NCBI RefSeq assembly: GCF_011516945.1
Contig: NZ_WOTH01000023.1
Location: forward strand, 1-47,923
Origin: Acetobacter estunensis
Lineage (GTDB): Bacteria; Pseudomonadota; Alphaproteobacteria; Acetobacterales; Acetobacteraceae
DNA length: 47,923 nt
Reading direction: 5' to 3'
The notes below the pieces were generated by a model. The model ran no database searches and was not told where the DNA came from. It was given only the letters and a program-made list of their open reading frames with translations. A program made the translations under genes and the position numbers. Below are positions 8,584-17,571 of this stretch, one piece after another. Position 1 is the stretch's first letter. Each line of letters opens with the position of its first letter.

Positions 8584-8976
8584 TCAGCCCTGATACGACG
8601 CAATCTCGATCAGATTGCCATCAGGATCGCGGCAATAGACCGAGGTGATCGGCCCAAGCGCGCCCAGACGCGCCACCGGCCCCTCCGTCACGCCAACGCC
8701 GCACTCACGTAAATGCTCGACCACATCCTCACTGGCGACAGCGGTGATGAAGCAGAGATCGCTGGACCCGCAGGTGGCGTATTCCGCCGTCTCCCACCCA
8801 TCGCGCCCCTCAGGCCGCAGATTGAGCTTCTGCCCCCCGAATTTGAGCGCCGTGCGGTTGTGCCGTCCATATTCCTCGCGCTCCATGCCCAACACCCGCT
8901 GATACCACGAGGACGACACCTCGATGTCACGAACGGTCAGGACGACATGATCGAGGCGATCGACAGTAAAGCGCAT
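8584..8976 (-). CDS. VOC family protein (glyoxalase/bleomycin resistance/dioxygenase fold)
   Basis: A 130-residue single VOC protein. It opens RLDHVVLTVRDIEVSSSWYQRVLGME, a textbook beta-alpha-beta unit with the first metal-ligand His, and ends with ITSVYCRDPDGNLIEIASY, holding the last ligand Glu. ATG 8976 has AAGG about nine bases upstream on the minus strand; the frame extends back to 9024 without conserved residues. Substrate cannot be told from sequence: similar proteins are annotated as glyoxalases or as virulence-associated VOC proteins. The gene is convergent with crcB. Confidence 0.8.
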   Translation of the reverse strand: MRFTVDRLDHVVLTVRDIEVSSSWYQRVLGMEREEYGRHNRTALKFGGQKLNLRPEGRDGWETAEYATCGSSDLCFITAVASEDVVEHLRECGVGVTEGPVARLGALGPITSVYCRDPDGNLIEIASYQG

Positions 8977-9006
8977 GAGACGACACCTTGAAATCCAGAG
9001 CGTATC

Positions 9007-9088
9007 ATCGGCTTTACCGTTCACGTGAAGGATAAAGCCGATCCACCCATTGGATGGTGCATCCGCAAGGAAAGCAACCCCTTGCGGA
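9007..9088 (-). terminator. Tandem hairpins downstream of the fumarase gene
   Basis: Two perfect inverted repeats lie between the fumarase stop and the VOC start. One is a 10-bp stem (9007-9016 with 9033-9042) that contains an inner palindrome TTCACGTGAA (9020-9029). The other is a 9-bp stem (9062-9070 with 9080-9088). Neither has a clear T-run on the minus strand, so transcript end or stabilising structure is an inference from position. Confidence 0.45.
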
Positions 9089-9107
9089 GAACGCCAGACA
9101 GCGCCGG

Positions 9108-10799
<1,692 letters not shown>

Positions 10800-10845
10800 G
10801 AACGCGGTCTCCGGAACGATCCGATCGGCTGTGGCAGATAGAGTA

Positions 10846-11400
10846 TCAGCGCGAAGGCGGACCCTTTTTGCGAAAGGCATCGAGACTCACGACCGCGGCG
10901 TCGGTCTTCGGGGCGGCGTCCTCAGAGGACGGGGCTTCTTCCCCGTTCTCTTCTGAGACCTGCGCCTCCGGAGAGGTGGGCGCCTGCGTGTCCTCGTTTT
11001 CCGGCGGATTGAACCGCATGGAGAACTGGATATGCGGATCGGCAAAGCCGGTAATGGCCGCCACCGGGATCGTGAGTATCGAACCGACCCCGCCAAAAGA
11101 AAGACCGACCGAGACGCAGCGTTTCGTCCGGTCCACGGTCAGATCCCAGAACTGATGCTGCAACACGATCGTCATCTCATGCGGATACTGGGCGCGCAGA
11201 CGACTTGGAATCTCCACACCCGGCCAGTCGGTGCGGAAAGACAGATAGAAATGATGCTCGCCCGCAAGCCCTTCGCGGCTCACATGTTCGAGCGCGCGTA
11301 GCATGACCTCGCGGTAAGCGTCCTCCATCCAGACATCATAGGGAAGCAGGCTTTCGGGCAGATCACCGTCATGGCCGCCACCTCCATGCATGTCGCTCAT
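10846..11400 (-). CDS. sspB: Alphaproteobacterial SspB, ClpXP adaptor for ssrA-tagged proteins
   Basis: A 184-residue SspB-alpha. The N-terminal substrate-binding domain shows [41 protein letters not shown] and [13 protein letters not shown], the peptide-cleft core. A flexible acidic linker (residues about 130-165) leads to the conserved tail [15 protein letters not shown], the ClpX-binding end. SspB captures proteins carrying the ssrA tag and delivers them to ClpXP. ATG 11400 is preceded by GGAGG and is clearly the start. The gene sits just downstream of ssrA on the same strand, so tag and adaptor are adjacent, and it is upstream of the fumarase in the same direction. Confidence 0.9.
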   Translation of the reverse strand: MSDMHGGGGHDGDLPESLLPYDVWMEDAYREVMLRALEHVSREGLAGEHHFYLSFRTDWPGVEIPSRLRAQYPHEMTIVLQHQFWDLTVDRTKRCVSVGLSFGGVGSILTIPVAAITGFADPHIQFSMRFNPPENEDTQAPTSPEAQVSEENGEEAPSSEDAAPKTDAAVVSLDAFRKKGPPSR

Positions 11401-11569
11401 CGCAATTTCCTCCATTCTTCCGCGTCTGTCTGGCCATATCCAGCCATTTGCCGCCGCATACGCCCGGCGCGTTCCTCTCCGATGGATGCGGCAAAGACAC
11501 AACGAAGGCAACCCGCCGTTGTCACGGCAGTGTCACCAAAGAGTGAAGGCCTCGGAGCCGAAGTCATGT

Positions 11570-11870
11570 GCAGAAAATCGAGGTGGGAGGGCTTCTGTTG
11601 CCCGGTGCCCTCCCGAACCGCGCTTATCGCTTATGCAGCGACAGCGAGCACCTCTGAGTTATCGTTGGCACTTGTGATTTAGCCCGATGACGGTGGTACA
11701 ATGCCGGGCAAAAGAAACGCCTTTACCGCGCGTGTCGAGCCTGTTTCGTCCCCACACTCCCGCAAAAACCGGGAGGATCAATGGTGGAGACGCCGGGTAC
11801 CGCCCCCGGGTCCACAACGCTTATTCTACGTTCCGTTTATCGCCATAGCCAAGAAGCAAGCTCCTCCTGC
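11570..11870 (-). ncRNA. ssrA: Circularly permuted two-piece tmRNA
   Basis: Read on the minus strand, the T-arm and acceptor end come first: GGACCCGGGGGCGG-type T-loop, then CGTCTCC followed by A-CCA ending at 11782. A short spacer follows, then the 5' acceptor strand GGGGACG (11753-11747), which pairs with CGTCTCC through one G-U pair. The mRNA-like part follows with resume codon GCC at 11669 and stop TAA at 11631, and then a perfect 8-bp stem (11607-11614 with 11585-11592). This 3'-part-before-5'-part order is the permuted alphaproteobacterial form, processed to acceptor and coding RNAs. Outer limits are estimates: the 5' end from the promoter, the 3' end from the last stem. Confidence 0.88.
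11631..11669 (-). other. tmRNA tag reading frame (ANDNSEVLAVAA, stop)
   Basis: The frame GCC-AAC-GAT-AAC-TCA-GAG onward encodes ANDNSEVLAVAA and a TAA stop. The AND N-terminus, which alphaproteobacterial SspB reads, and the AVAA C-terminus, which ClpX reads, are the expected degrons. The tag is 12 residues in total. Confidence 0.9.
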
Positions 11871-11877
11871 ACTGAAC

Positions 11878-11906
11878 AAGATAGGGAGAACCCGATACCC
11901 GCGCAA
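11878..11906 (-). promoter_or_regulatory. Candidate promoter of ssrA
   Basis: On the minus strand TTGCGC (11906-11901) and TATCTT (11883-11878) are separated by exactly 17 bases, a plausible sigma-70 pair. It would start transcription near 11870, about 60 bases before the T-arm of the acceptor piece. Confidence 0.45.
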
Positions 11907-11991
11907 GCAGCACATCGAAAAAACATGCGGCTTCGCACTCAGGCGGGTATGTCCTGTTTTTCCGTCCATTCTCCCGGAGATGCCCCGACCA

Positions 11992-12987
11992 ATGGTCTCG
12001 AATCGTTCTCGAATCGTGGAAAACATTGATATCCGCACCGCGGCAGGCCTGGAGATCGGAGCGCTGCACAATCCGATCGTTAAAAAAGAGGACGGGCATA
12101 TCCTCTATGTCGATTATGCCCCCACCGAGATATTGCGACAGACCTTTCGGTATCCCGATGCTTCGCCAGACTCCATTGTCGAGACCGATATCGTATGGGG
12201 CCAAGCCCCTCTCGCCAGCAGTGTGGAGCAGCCGGTCGATTACATTCTCGCCTCCCATGTCATCGAACATGTCCCCGACCTCATCGGCTGGCTGAATGAA
12301 TTACGGGCCGCCCTAAAAGACGGCGGTCAACTGGGACTGATCGTGCCCGATCGTCGCTTCACCTTTGATGCGCGTCGTAATGTCAGTTCACCTGGAGAAA
12401 TGGTCGAAGCCTATCTTCTGGGATACCGGCGCCCTTCCATCCGACAGATTTTCGACGCCGCCGCCCTTTCCACAAACACACCCGCAGCCGAAGACTGGCC
12501 GGCCAATGGCATGACAGCAGGTGTTCCCGCCGAAATCCTTGAGCGCCTTCCCTCCCTGTTCGACTGGGTACGCACGCTTCACGAAACCCAGCACTATCAG
12601 GACGCCCATTGCTGGGTTTTCACCCCCGCCTCATTCCTCGACATGCGCGAATATCTGGCTGCCCTAAAGCTTTTTCCCTATGAAATCGAACGGATATTCC
12701 CCACTGAGGCTGGCGAGATCGACTTTGCCGTCAGACTACGCGCCGTCACCGGTTCTGAGGCCGTAAAGGACTCCATACAAACGGCCCGTCGCACGCTTAC
12801 GCCCCATGAGGATGACGCCGTATCCCCCGCGCAGACTGCGGAGCGACAAATACACACACACGATGTCCGCATCGCGGCCCTACAAGAAGAAATCGCACAA
12901 CTGAAAGCTTCATCAAGCTGGAAAATCACCGCTCCCATCAGAGCCGCCGTTTCTCTCCTACGCAATCAAACGACTGGAAACCCGTAA
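11992..12987 (+). CDS. SAM-dependent methyltransferase with glycan-enzyme-type C-terminal tail
   Basis: A protein of about 331 residues. The class I methyltransferase core includes [11 protein letters not shown] (SAM loop), VDYAP after strand 2, [22 protein letters not shown] (the post-II HVIEH motif) and [13 protein letters not shown]. Residues about 285-315 form a coiled-coil-like [20 protein letters not shown] segment. That SxSWKITAPxR tail is common in Acetobacteraceae cell-surface glycan enzymes, which suggests a polysaccharide-modifying role, but no polysaccharide gene is adjacent. The start is chosen at ATG 11992 with GGAGA eleven bases before; ATG 11980 is possible. Starts further upstream (11701) would run through ssrA and are rejected. 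Confidence 0.7.
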   Translation: MVSNRSRIVENIDIRTAAGLEIGALHNPIVKKEDGHILYVDYAPTEILRQTFRYPDASPDSIVETDIVWGQAPLASSVEQPVDYILASHVIEHVPDLIGWLNELRAALKDGGQLGLIVPDRRFTFDARRNVSSPGEMVEAYLLGYRRPSIRQIFDAAALSTNTPAAEDWPANGMTAGVPAEILERLPSLFDWVRTLHETQHYQDAHCWVFTPASFLDMREYLAALKLFPYEIERIFPTEAGEIDFAVRLRAVTGSEAVKDSIQTARRTLTPHEDDAVSPAQTAERQIHTHDVRIAALQEEIAQLKASSSWKITAPIRAAVSLLRNQTTGNP

Positions 12988-13067
12988 CACCGGCCTGCGG
13001 GCTTGGACGGCTCTCGACCGACTGTTACACAGCGATCTATTCCCTTCCCCATGAGGCTCCGACACCC

Positions 13068-13976
13068 ATGCCCCTGACAGACGCCCAGCGCGCCGAAATC
13101 GAAGCCCACGCACAGGCCTCCACACCCACGAAACGTCCCACCGTTGCGGCGCTTGAAGACATTCTCTTCACCGCGCACCCGGTGCTGGATCACGGTTTCG
13201 TTCGCGTGATCGATTACATGGGGGATGACGCCGCCATCGTGCAGGCGGCACGGGTGTCCTATGGACGCGGCACCCGCAAAGTGTCGGAAGATGCGGGCCT
13301 GATCCGCTATCTGATGCGCCACCGCCATTCCACGCCGTTCGAGATGTGCGAAATCAAGTTCCACATCAAACTGCCGATCTTCATCGCCCGTCAGTGGATC
13401 CGTCACCGCACGGCCAATGTGAACGAGTATTCCGCGCGGTATTCCATTCTCGACCGCGAGTTCTACATCCCCTCGTCCGAGCATATGGCGGCTCAGAGCA
13501 CCAGCAACCGGCAGGGGCGTGGAGACGTTTTGGATGCCGAGACATCCGCCCGTGTGATGGATCTGCTGCGCGACGACGCCATCCGCTGCTACGACACCTA
13601 TGAGAACCTGCTCGACACGGACAACGGTCCTGGCCTCGCCCGTGAACTGGCCCGCATGAACCTGACGCTGAACACCTACACCCAGTGGTACTGGAAGGTG
13701 GACCTGCACAACCTCATGCACTTCCTCTCCCTGCGCATCGATCCGCACGCACAATATGAAATCCGCGCCTACGCCGAGATCATGCTCGACATCCTGCGCG
13801 CATGGGTGCCCGTCACGGCTCAGGCCTTCACGGAATACCGCGTGGGGGCCGTCACGTTCTCGGCTTCCATGCTGGCTATCCTGCGCAGGATGCTGGCTGG
13901 CGAGACCGTGACGCAGGCAGATTCCGGCCTGTCGCGTCGGGAGTGGGACGAGTTTCAGGCTGCGCTGCGTGGCTGA
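13068..13976 (+). CDS. thyX: FAD-dependent thymidylate synthase ThyX
   Basis: A 302-residue flavin-dependent thymidylate synthase that makes dTMP from dUMP with methylene-tetrahydrofolate and NADPH. The diagnostic ThyX motif RHRx7S is R112-H113-R114 to S122 within [19 protein letters not shown]. Other family blocks are [21 protein letters not shown] and [25 protein letters not shown] (the substrate-Arg region). The start is ATG 13068, with GAGG about ten bases upstream. No thyA is seen in the window. The last codons overlap a small membrane-protein gene. Confidence 0.95.
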   Translation: MPLTDAQRAEIEAHAQASTPTKRPTVAALEDILFTAHPVLDHGFVRVIDYMGDDAAIVQAARVSYGRGTRKVSEDAGLIRYLMRHRHSTPFEMCEIKFHIKLPIFIARQWIRHRTANVNEYSARYSILDREFYIPSSEHMAAQSTSNRQGRGDVLDAETSARVMDLLRDDAIRCYDTYENLLDTDNGPGLARELARMNLTLNTYTQWYWKVDLHNLMHFLSLRIDPHAQYEIRAYAEIMLDILRAWVPVTAQAFTEYRVGAVTFSASMLAILRRMLAGETVTQADSGLSRREWDEFQAALRG

Positions 13977-14217
13977 GGAAGAACGCCAGCTCTTTACGGA
14001 CGAAGTGCCTCCACCGCTGCGGTGGAAGCGCCACCTGTCTTTCGCGCCCTATGTCGCCGCCGCCGTCGCTCTCATCACGATATGGGGCGTGCTGGAATGG
14101 ATGATGCCCGCCACCAGCGCCCCCGTCCCCGCCATCGTGCCGGTGCGCAATGCGATCGACCATTGGGAAGCGCGCCACGACACGCCGCCCCAGAACACAC
14201 CCCCCACAACGCCCTGA
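13969..14217 (+). CDS. Small single-pass membrane protein coupled to thyX
   Basis: An 82-residue ORF with a GTG start that overlaps the thyX stop by eight bases. The protein has an acidic start ([12 protein letters not shown]), a basic stretch (RWKRH), one hydrophobic helix at about residues 26-45, and a Pro/Thr-rich tail ending NTPPTTP. The topology would put the tail outside the cytoplasm. I recognise no family. The overlap and the orderly composition (basic residues before the helix, none after) support a real gene; the Shine-Dalgarno region lies inside thyX (GGGAGTGG upstream). Confidence 0.5.
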   Translation: MAEEERQLFTDEVPPPLRWKRHLSFAPYVAAAVALITIWGVLEWMMPATSAPVPAIVPVRNAIDHWEARHDTPPQNTPPTTP

Positions 14218-14224
14218 GGGCAGC

Positions 14225-14797
14225 TTACTGCTGCTGCCCCTGCCCCGGCTGGGCACCCATTTCCTGCAACAGAACCTGCACACCCGTGGGATTGGACTGA
14301 AGCAGCTTCACATTGGCCGGATTGAGCTTCGGCGCCTTGCCGGACTGCTGGGCCTGCGGATTACTCGTGACGGCATATGTAATGCCGAACCCCGTCAGTC
14401 CCATCACGAACTCACGCGGCGTGAAACCATGCGCCCGCAGAATCGGGTCAATGCCCGGAACAGCCTGAACACGGGCAATCGTCTCGTTGAGGGAAATATG
14501 TCCCCCCGGCGCGGGCGGCTGCAAATTGGCATTGCGCAAAGCCTGAAGGGTGGCGGCCATGCGCGTGAGGAAATCAGGCGGAAGCCGCCATGAAGCCGCT
14601 TCCTGCACCTCCTGCCGCATCTGGGCCAGTTGCGCTTCGGTGGGCGGAGGTGGCTGCTGCGGCACATCCTGCGTCGTCGTTCCCTGATCCGTCACAGGAC
14701 CGGACGACCAGACCGTCTGGGCATGGCCGACCACCGGCACCGCAGCAAGCAGCGCCGCCATAACGGCCGCAGCCCCATGCTTCTGTCGCATCCTCAT
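14225..14797 (-). CDS. Secreted hypothetical protein
   Basis: A 190-residue protein with a signal peptide: basic MRMRQKHG, hydrophobic AAAVMAALLAAVPVVG, then HAQ-T as the likely cleavage site. The mature part is Gln/Pro-rich at both ends (DVPQQPPPPTEAQLAQM and QPGQGQQQ). A central helical region (about residues 50-150) includes SWRLPPDFLTRMAATLQAL and RAHGFTPREFVMGLTGFGITYAV. I do not recognise a named family or active site. ATG 14797 is preceded by GGGAG eight bases upstream; ATG 14812 lacks spacing for a ribosome-binding site. It is transcribed in the same direction as, and just downstream of, the M29 peptidase. Confidence 0.65.
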   Translation of the reverse strand: MRMRQKHGAAAVMAALLAAVPVVGHAQTVWSSGPVTDQGTTTQDVPQQPPPPTEAQLAQMRQEVQEAASWRLPPDFLTRMAATLQALRNANLQPPAPGGHISLNETIARVQAVPGIDPILRAHGFTPREFVMGLTGFGITYAVTSNPQAQQSGKAPKLNPANVKLLQSNPTGVQVLLQEMGAQPGQGQQQ

Positions 14798-14818
14798 GTC
14801 ACGCACTCCCATCCTGTC

Positions 14819-16078
14819 TCAGACTGCCTCGACCCATTCACCACCGCGCATCAGCGGCGTCTCGCCTCCATCGGCTCCAACGCCCGTCACATCCGTTTCG
14901 GCTGAACCGATCATCCAGTCGATATGAATCAGGCTGCTGTTGGCTCCACGCCGGGCCAGATCCTCGGGGCTGCGACCGCCGTCCTCCGTCATGCATTCCG
15001 AATACGCCTGACCGAGTGCGATGTGGCTGGACGCGTTCTCATCGAACAACGTGTTGCGGAACAACAGCCCACTCCGAGAAATAGGCGAGGAATGCGGCAC
15101 AAGGGCGACCTCACCCAGACGACGCGCGCCCTCATCCGTGTCGAGCACGCGGCGGAGCACATCCTCACCCTGTGTCGCGTGTGCCTCCACGATGCGGCCA
15201 TCCTTGAACACAACCTCGATATTCTCGATCAGCGTGCCCTGATAGGACAGCGGTTTCGTGCTGCGCACCCGTCCCTCTGCCCGCTGCGCATGAGGCGTGG
15301 TGAAAACCTCTTCCGTGGGAATATTGGGATTGCACACAATTCCGTTCTTCGCCTCGCTCGATCCCCCCACCCAGAGATGACCGTCCGCCAGACCGAGTGT
15401 CAGATCGGTGCCCGGCCCCTTGAAGTGCAAAGCCGCGAAACGACGGGCATTGAGATCCGCCGCGCGGCGGTGAAGCTGTTCGTTATGCGCGGCCCACTCC
15501 GCCACGGGATCGGCCCCGTTCACACGGGACGCAGCAAAGATTGCCTCCCACAGCTTTGTCACGGCCACATCTTCCGGCTCGCCCGGGAACACTTCCGCAG
15601 CCCACGCCGGCGTGGCGGCCGCCACGATGTTCCAGTTCACGGCAAAGCTGGTGATGATTTCGAGCGCCGGCCGATTGGCGATGGAAGCCGCCCGGCTGGC
15701 ACGTGAAACACGCTCGGGGTTCTGTCCCTTCAGAAGCGAGGGATTGCCACCCGTCACAGCCAGCCGCGCCGCACCGTCACGAAATCCCTGCGCCATGCCA
15801 TCGGCCAGCCATGTGGCCGCCGTGTCGAACGTATCCTCAGGAGCATGGCGGTAGCGGGCGAGCGTGGCGTCATCGTCCCCATAGAGCGTCGTCACCAGTG
15901 AAGCTCCGGCGGCATAGGCATGCTCGGCGATCCGGCGCACCAGTTCCACCGCATCCAGTGGCGCGGTGACAATCACCTGCTGACCGTGACGGACATTGAG
16001 CCCGACATGCACGGCGGTCTTTGCCAGACGGTCGATGCCCTCACGGATATGGGGGGCGGTGGAACGGAAAGCGGCCAT
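14819..16078 (-). CDS. M29 family (thermophilic-type) aminopeptidase
   Basis: A 419-residue metallo-aminopeptidase of family M29 (AmpS/AmpT type), which removes N-terminal residues from peptides in the cytoplasm using two metal ions. The C-terminal catalytic half shows the family ligands: Glu in CNPNIPTEEVFTTP, Glu in the GRIVEAHA region, His in SSHIALGQAY, and His-Asp in HIDWMIG. An N-terminal domain covers residues 1-200. ATG 16078 has AAGGA about eleven bases upstream; the frame continues to 16111 without a ribosome-binding site. It is followed closely by the secreted protein gene. Confidence 0.88.
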   Translation of the reverse strand: MAAFRSTAPHIREGIDRLAKTAVHVGLNVRHGQQVIVTAPLDAVELVRRIAEHAYAAGASLVTTLYGDDDATLARYRHAPEDTFDTAATWLADGMAQGFRDGAARLAVTGGNPSLLKGQNPERVSRASRAASIANRPALEIITSFAVNWNIVAAATPAWAAEVFPGEPEDVAVTKLWEAIFAASRVNGADPVAEWAAHNEQLHRRAADLNARRFAALHFKGPGTDLTLGLADGHLWVGGSSEAKNGIVCNPNIPTEEVFTTPHAQRAEGRVRSTKPLSYQGTLIENIEVVFKDGRIVEAHATQGEDVLRRVLDTDEGARRLGEVALVPHSSPISRSGLLFRNTLFDENASSHIALGQAYSECMTEDGGRSPEDLARRGANSSLIHIDWMIGSAETDVTGVGADGGETPLMRGGEWVEAV

Positions 16079-16225
16079 GCGCAGGATGATCCTTCGGTCT
16101 GTCAGCTTCAAAAGCGCCGAAAGGTGAGCATCCTCCCATCAAAAGCGCAAGCGGCTCCCATGCGCGGGAGGCAACCATTTCGTTGGCCCGGCATTGACTC
16201 TTCACCCAACCAAAGGACGCCGCTC

Positions 16226-16420
16226 ATGAATGATGTCTTTCTGGCCGCCATTCTGCCGCCCTCCATCCCTCGTCCGCCGCCCATGCCACCGCCGGACCCC
16301 ATAGATGAGCCACCACCACGGCCAGAACCCGACCCGGATGAAGGGGACCCGCCCCCCGAAGAGGAACCCTTTGTGCTGAACCTCCCGTTGTCATCGAAGG
16401 AAATCTTTTCCGCCTCATGA
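16226..16420 (+). CDS. Proline-rich acidic micro-protein, coupled to downstream membrane protein
   Basis: A 64-residue ORF. A short hydrophobic start (MNDVFLAAILPPS) is followed by a strongly Pro/Asp/Glu-rich run (about residues 14-50; blocks such as PRPPPMPPPDP and EGDPPPEEEP) and a short C-terminus LNLPLSSKEIFSAS. AAAGGA lies ten bases before ATG 16226, and the stop overlaps the next start (ATGA at 16417-16420). Both support translation and coupling. No known family; the Pro-rich part is probably extended and may bind a partner. The reverse strand has a Gly-rich open frame that I consider its shadow. Confidence 0.5.
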   Translation: MNDVFLAAILPPSIPRPPPMPPPDPIDEPPPRPEPDPDEGDPPPEEEPFVLNLPLSSKEIFSAS

Positions 16421-16965
16421 TCGAGTCCCATCAGCCTCTGGCCATTCGCCTCATCAAGACCGCATCACGTCTTTCCTTCTTTGTGGCCAGCGCGATCCTC
16501 ATTGTGCTGGCCTACATGCTCATCGCCTTCGGCGTGACGGACATGATCCACTCGCTCGGCAATCATGTCGCGGAAGGCAAAAATTTCATCCTGCGCACAG
16601 TCAGCTACGTGGTCGTGGCCGTCGCCATCCTCGACGTGGCCAAATATTTTCTTGAAGAGGAAGTCTTCCAGAACCGCGAAAAACAGTCTCTGGAAGAGGC
16701 CCGAGCCAGCCTGACGAAGTTCATCACCACCGTCATCATCGCGGTGTTCGTGGAAGGGCTGGTCGCCATGTTCGAAGCCGGCGACAAAGGCGGAAACTCC
16801 ATTCTCTATGCTGCCGTCATTCTTGGCGTCGCTACGATTATCGTCCTCTCCCTTGGACTGTATCAGCGCATGAGCGTCTCGGCGGAACGCGATAAGGTTC
16901 ATCAAGGCTTTGAAGAAAAAGATCGCCCCGTGACCGGATCGACCCCGGACGAAAACTCACGCTAA
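16417..16965 (+). CDS. Four-helix integral membrane protein of unknown function
   Basis: A 182-residue protein with four predicted membrane helices (about residues 20-40, 61-79, 102-119 and 129-149). A charged cytoplasmic-type loop (EEEVFQNREKQSLEEARASLTK, residues 80-101) separates helices 2 and 3. A polar tail follows (SVSAERDKVHQGFEEKDRP). Helix 2 contains an Asp-Lys pair (ILDVAKYFLEEE) and helix 3 ends VEGLVAMFEA, so charged residues sit within or at the edge of the membrane. I cannot name the family. It is coupled to the upstream micro-protein and lies nine bases before the Dabb gene. Confidence 0.7.
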   Translation: MIESHQPLAIRLIKTASRLSFFVASAILIVLAYMLIAFGVTDMIHSLGNHVAEGKNFILRTVSYVVVAVAILDVAKYFLEEEVFQNREKQSLEEARASLTKFITTVIIAVFVEGLVAMFEAGDKGGNSILYAAVILGVATIIVLSLGLYQRMSVSAERDKVHQGFEEKDRPVTGSTPDENSR

Positions 16966-16974
16966 AACAGATCC

Positions 16975-17520
16975 ATGACGGCATCCTTGAACAAAAAATC
17001 TCTTCTGCGCCCTATGCGCTGTGTTCTCACGCTTTTGATCCTTGCCCCGTTTGCACTGTCTGGCGCACACGCAGCCCCGCTGTCAGACGCTGCGATCGAG
17101 CAGCAAGCGCTCGCAGGCAAGGTCGGGACAGCCCAGTACACCGCTCCCGATTTTCACCCCGGCATCGTGCGCCACATGGTCATGTTCCGCTTTCGCCCGG
17201 AAACAACACAGGCACAGAAGGCGGAGGTGACACGACGCTTCCTTGCGCTGGCCAAGGCGTCCCGACGTTCCAACGGCGCCCCTGTCATCGCCTCACTTGA
17301 AGCCGGACCACAAAACAGTGGCGAAAACGCAGATGAGGGCCTGCAATATGGTTATCTCGTCACATTCCGCTCGGAAGGCGATCGCAACTTTTACGTGGGG
17401 CGTCCTGTCGTGACGGATGCGGCATTTCTCGATCCGGCGCACGATGCGTTCAAGACATTCGCCGGACCATTTCTGGAAAAAGCAGTGGTGTTTGACTTCA
17501 CGGTATCCGCCACACAGTGA
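16975..17520 (+). CDS. Secreted Dabb (stress-responsive alpha-beta barrel) domain protein
   Basis: A 181-residue protein with a signal peptide (basic MTASLNKKSLLRPMR, hydrophobic CVLTLLILAPFAL, then SGAHA-A). The mature part has a Dabb ferredoxin-like domain: GIVRHMVMFRFRPETTQAQKAEVTRRFLAL (the HxVxFxF opening) through YLVTFRSEGDRNFYVGRPVV to FDFTV. Most Dabb proteins are cytoplasmic; this one appears exported. Function is unknown. It ends the three-gene plus-strand run, and a strong bidirectional terminator follows. Confidence 0.7.
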   Translation: MTASLNKKSLLRPMRCVLTLLILAPFALSGAHAAPLSDAAIEQQALAGKVGTAQYTAPDFHPGIVRHMVMFRFRPETTQAQKAEVTRRFLALAKASRRSNGAPVIASLEAGPQNSGENADEGLQYGYLVTFRSEGDRNFYVGRPVVTDAAFLDPAHDAFKTFAGPFLEKAVVFDFTVSATQ

Positions 17521-17521
17521 T

Positions 17522-17566
17522 GAACAGGCGGTCTCTTCCTTTTCCTGAAAGAGAGGCCGCCTGTTC
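17522..17566. terminator. Bidirectional terminator between convergent genes
   Basis: A long inverted repeat whose outer 10-bp stem (GAACAGGCGG with CCGCCTGTTC) and inner CTCT/AGAG pairs enclose a T/C-rich loop. It separates the Dabb stop (17520) and the flippase stop (17572), so it can end both transcripts. Confidence 0.7.
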
Positions 17567-17571
17567 AAACA

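Noticed and set aside
11701..11991. N-terminal extension of the methyltransferase
   Set aside because: It would translate through the tmRNA gene on the other strand; homology begins near 12030 and a better start with ribosome-binding site exists at 11992.
16108..16431. Gly/Ser-rich 107-residue minus-strand ORF
   Set aside because: Complement of the proline codons in the plus-strand micro-protein, which has the better ribosome-binding site and coupling.
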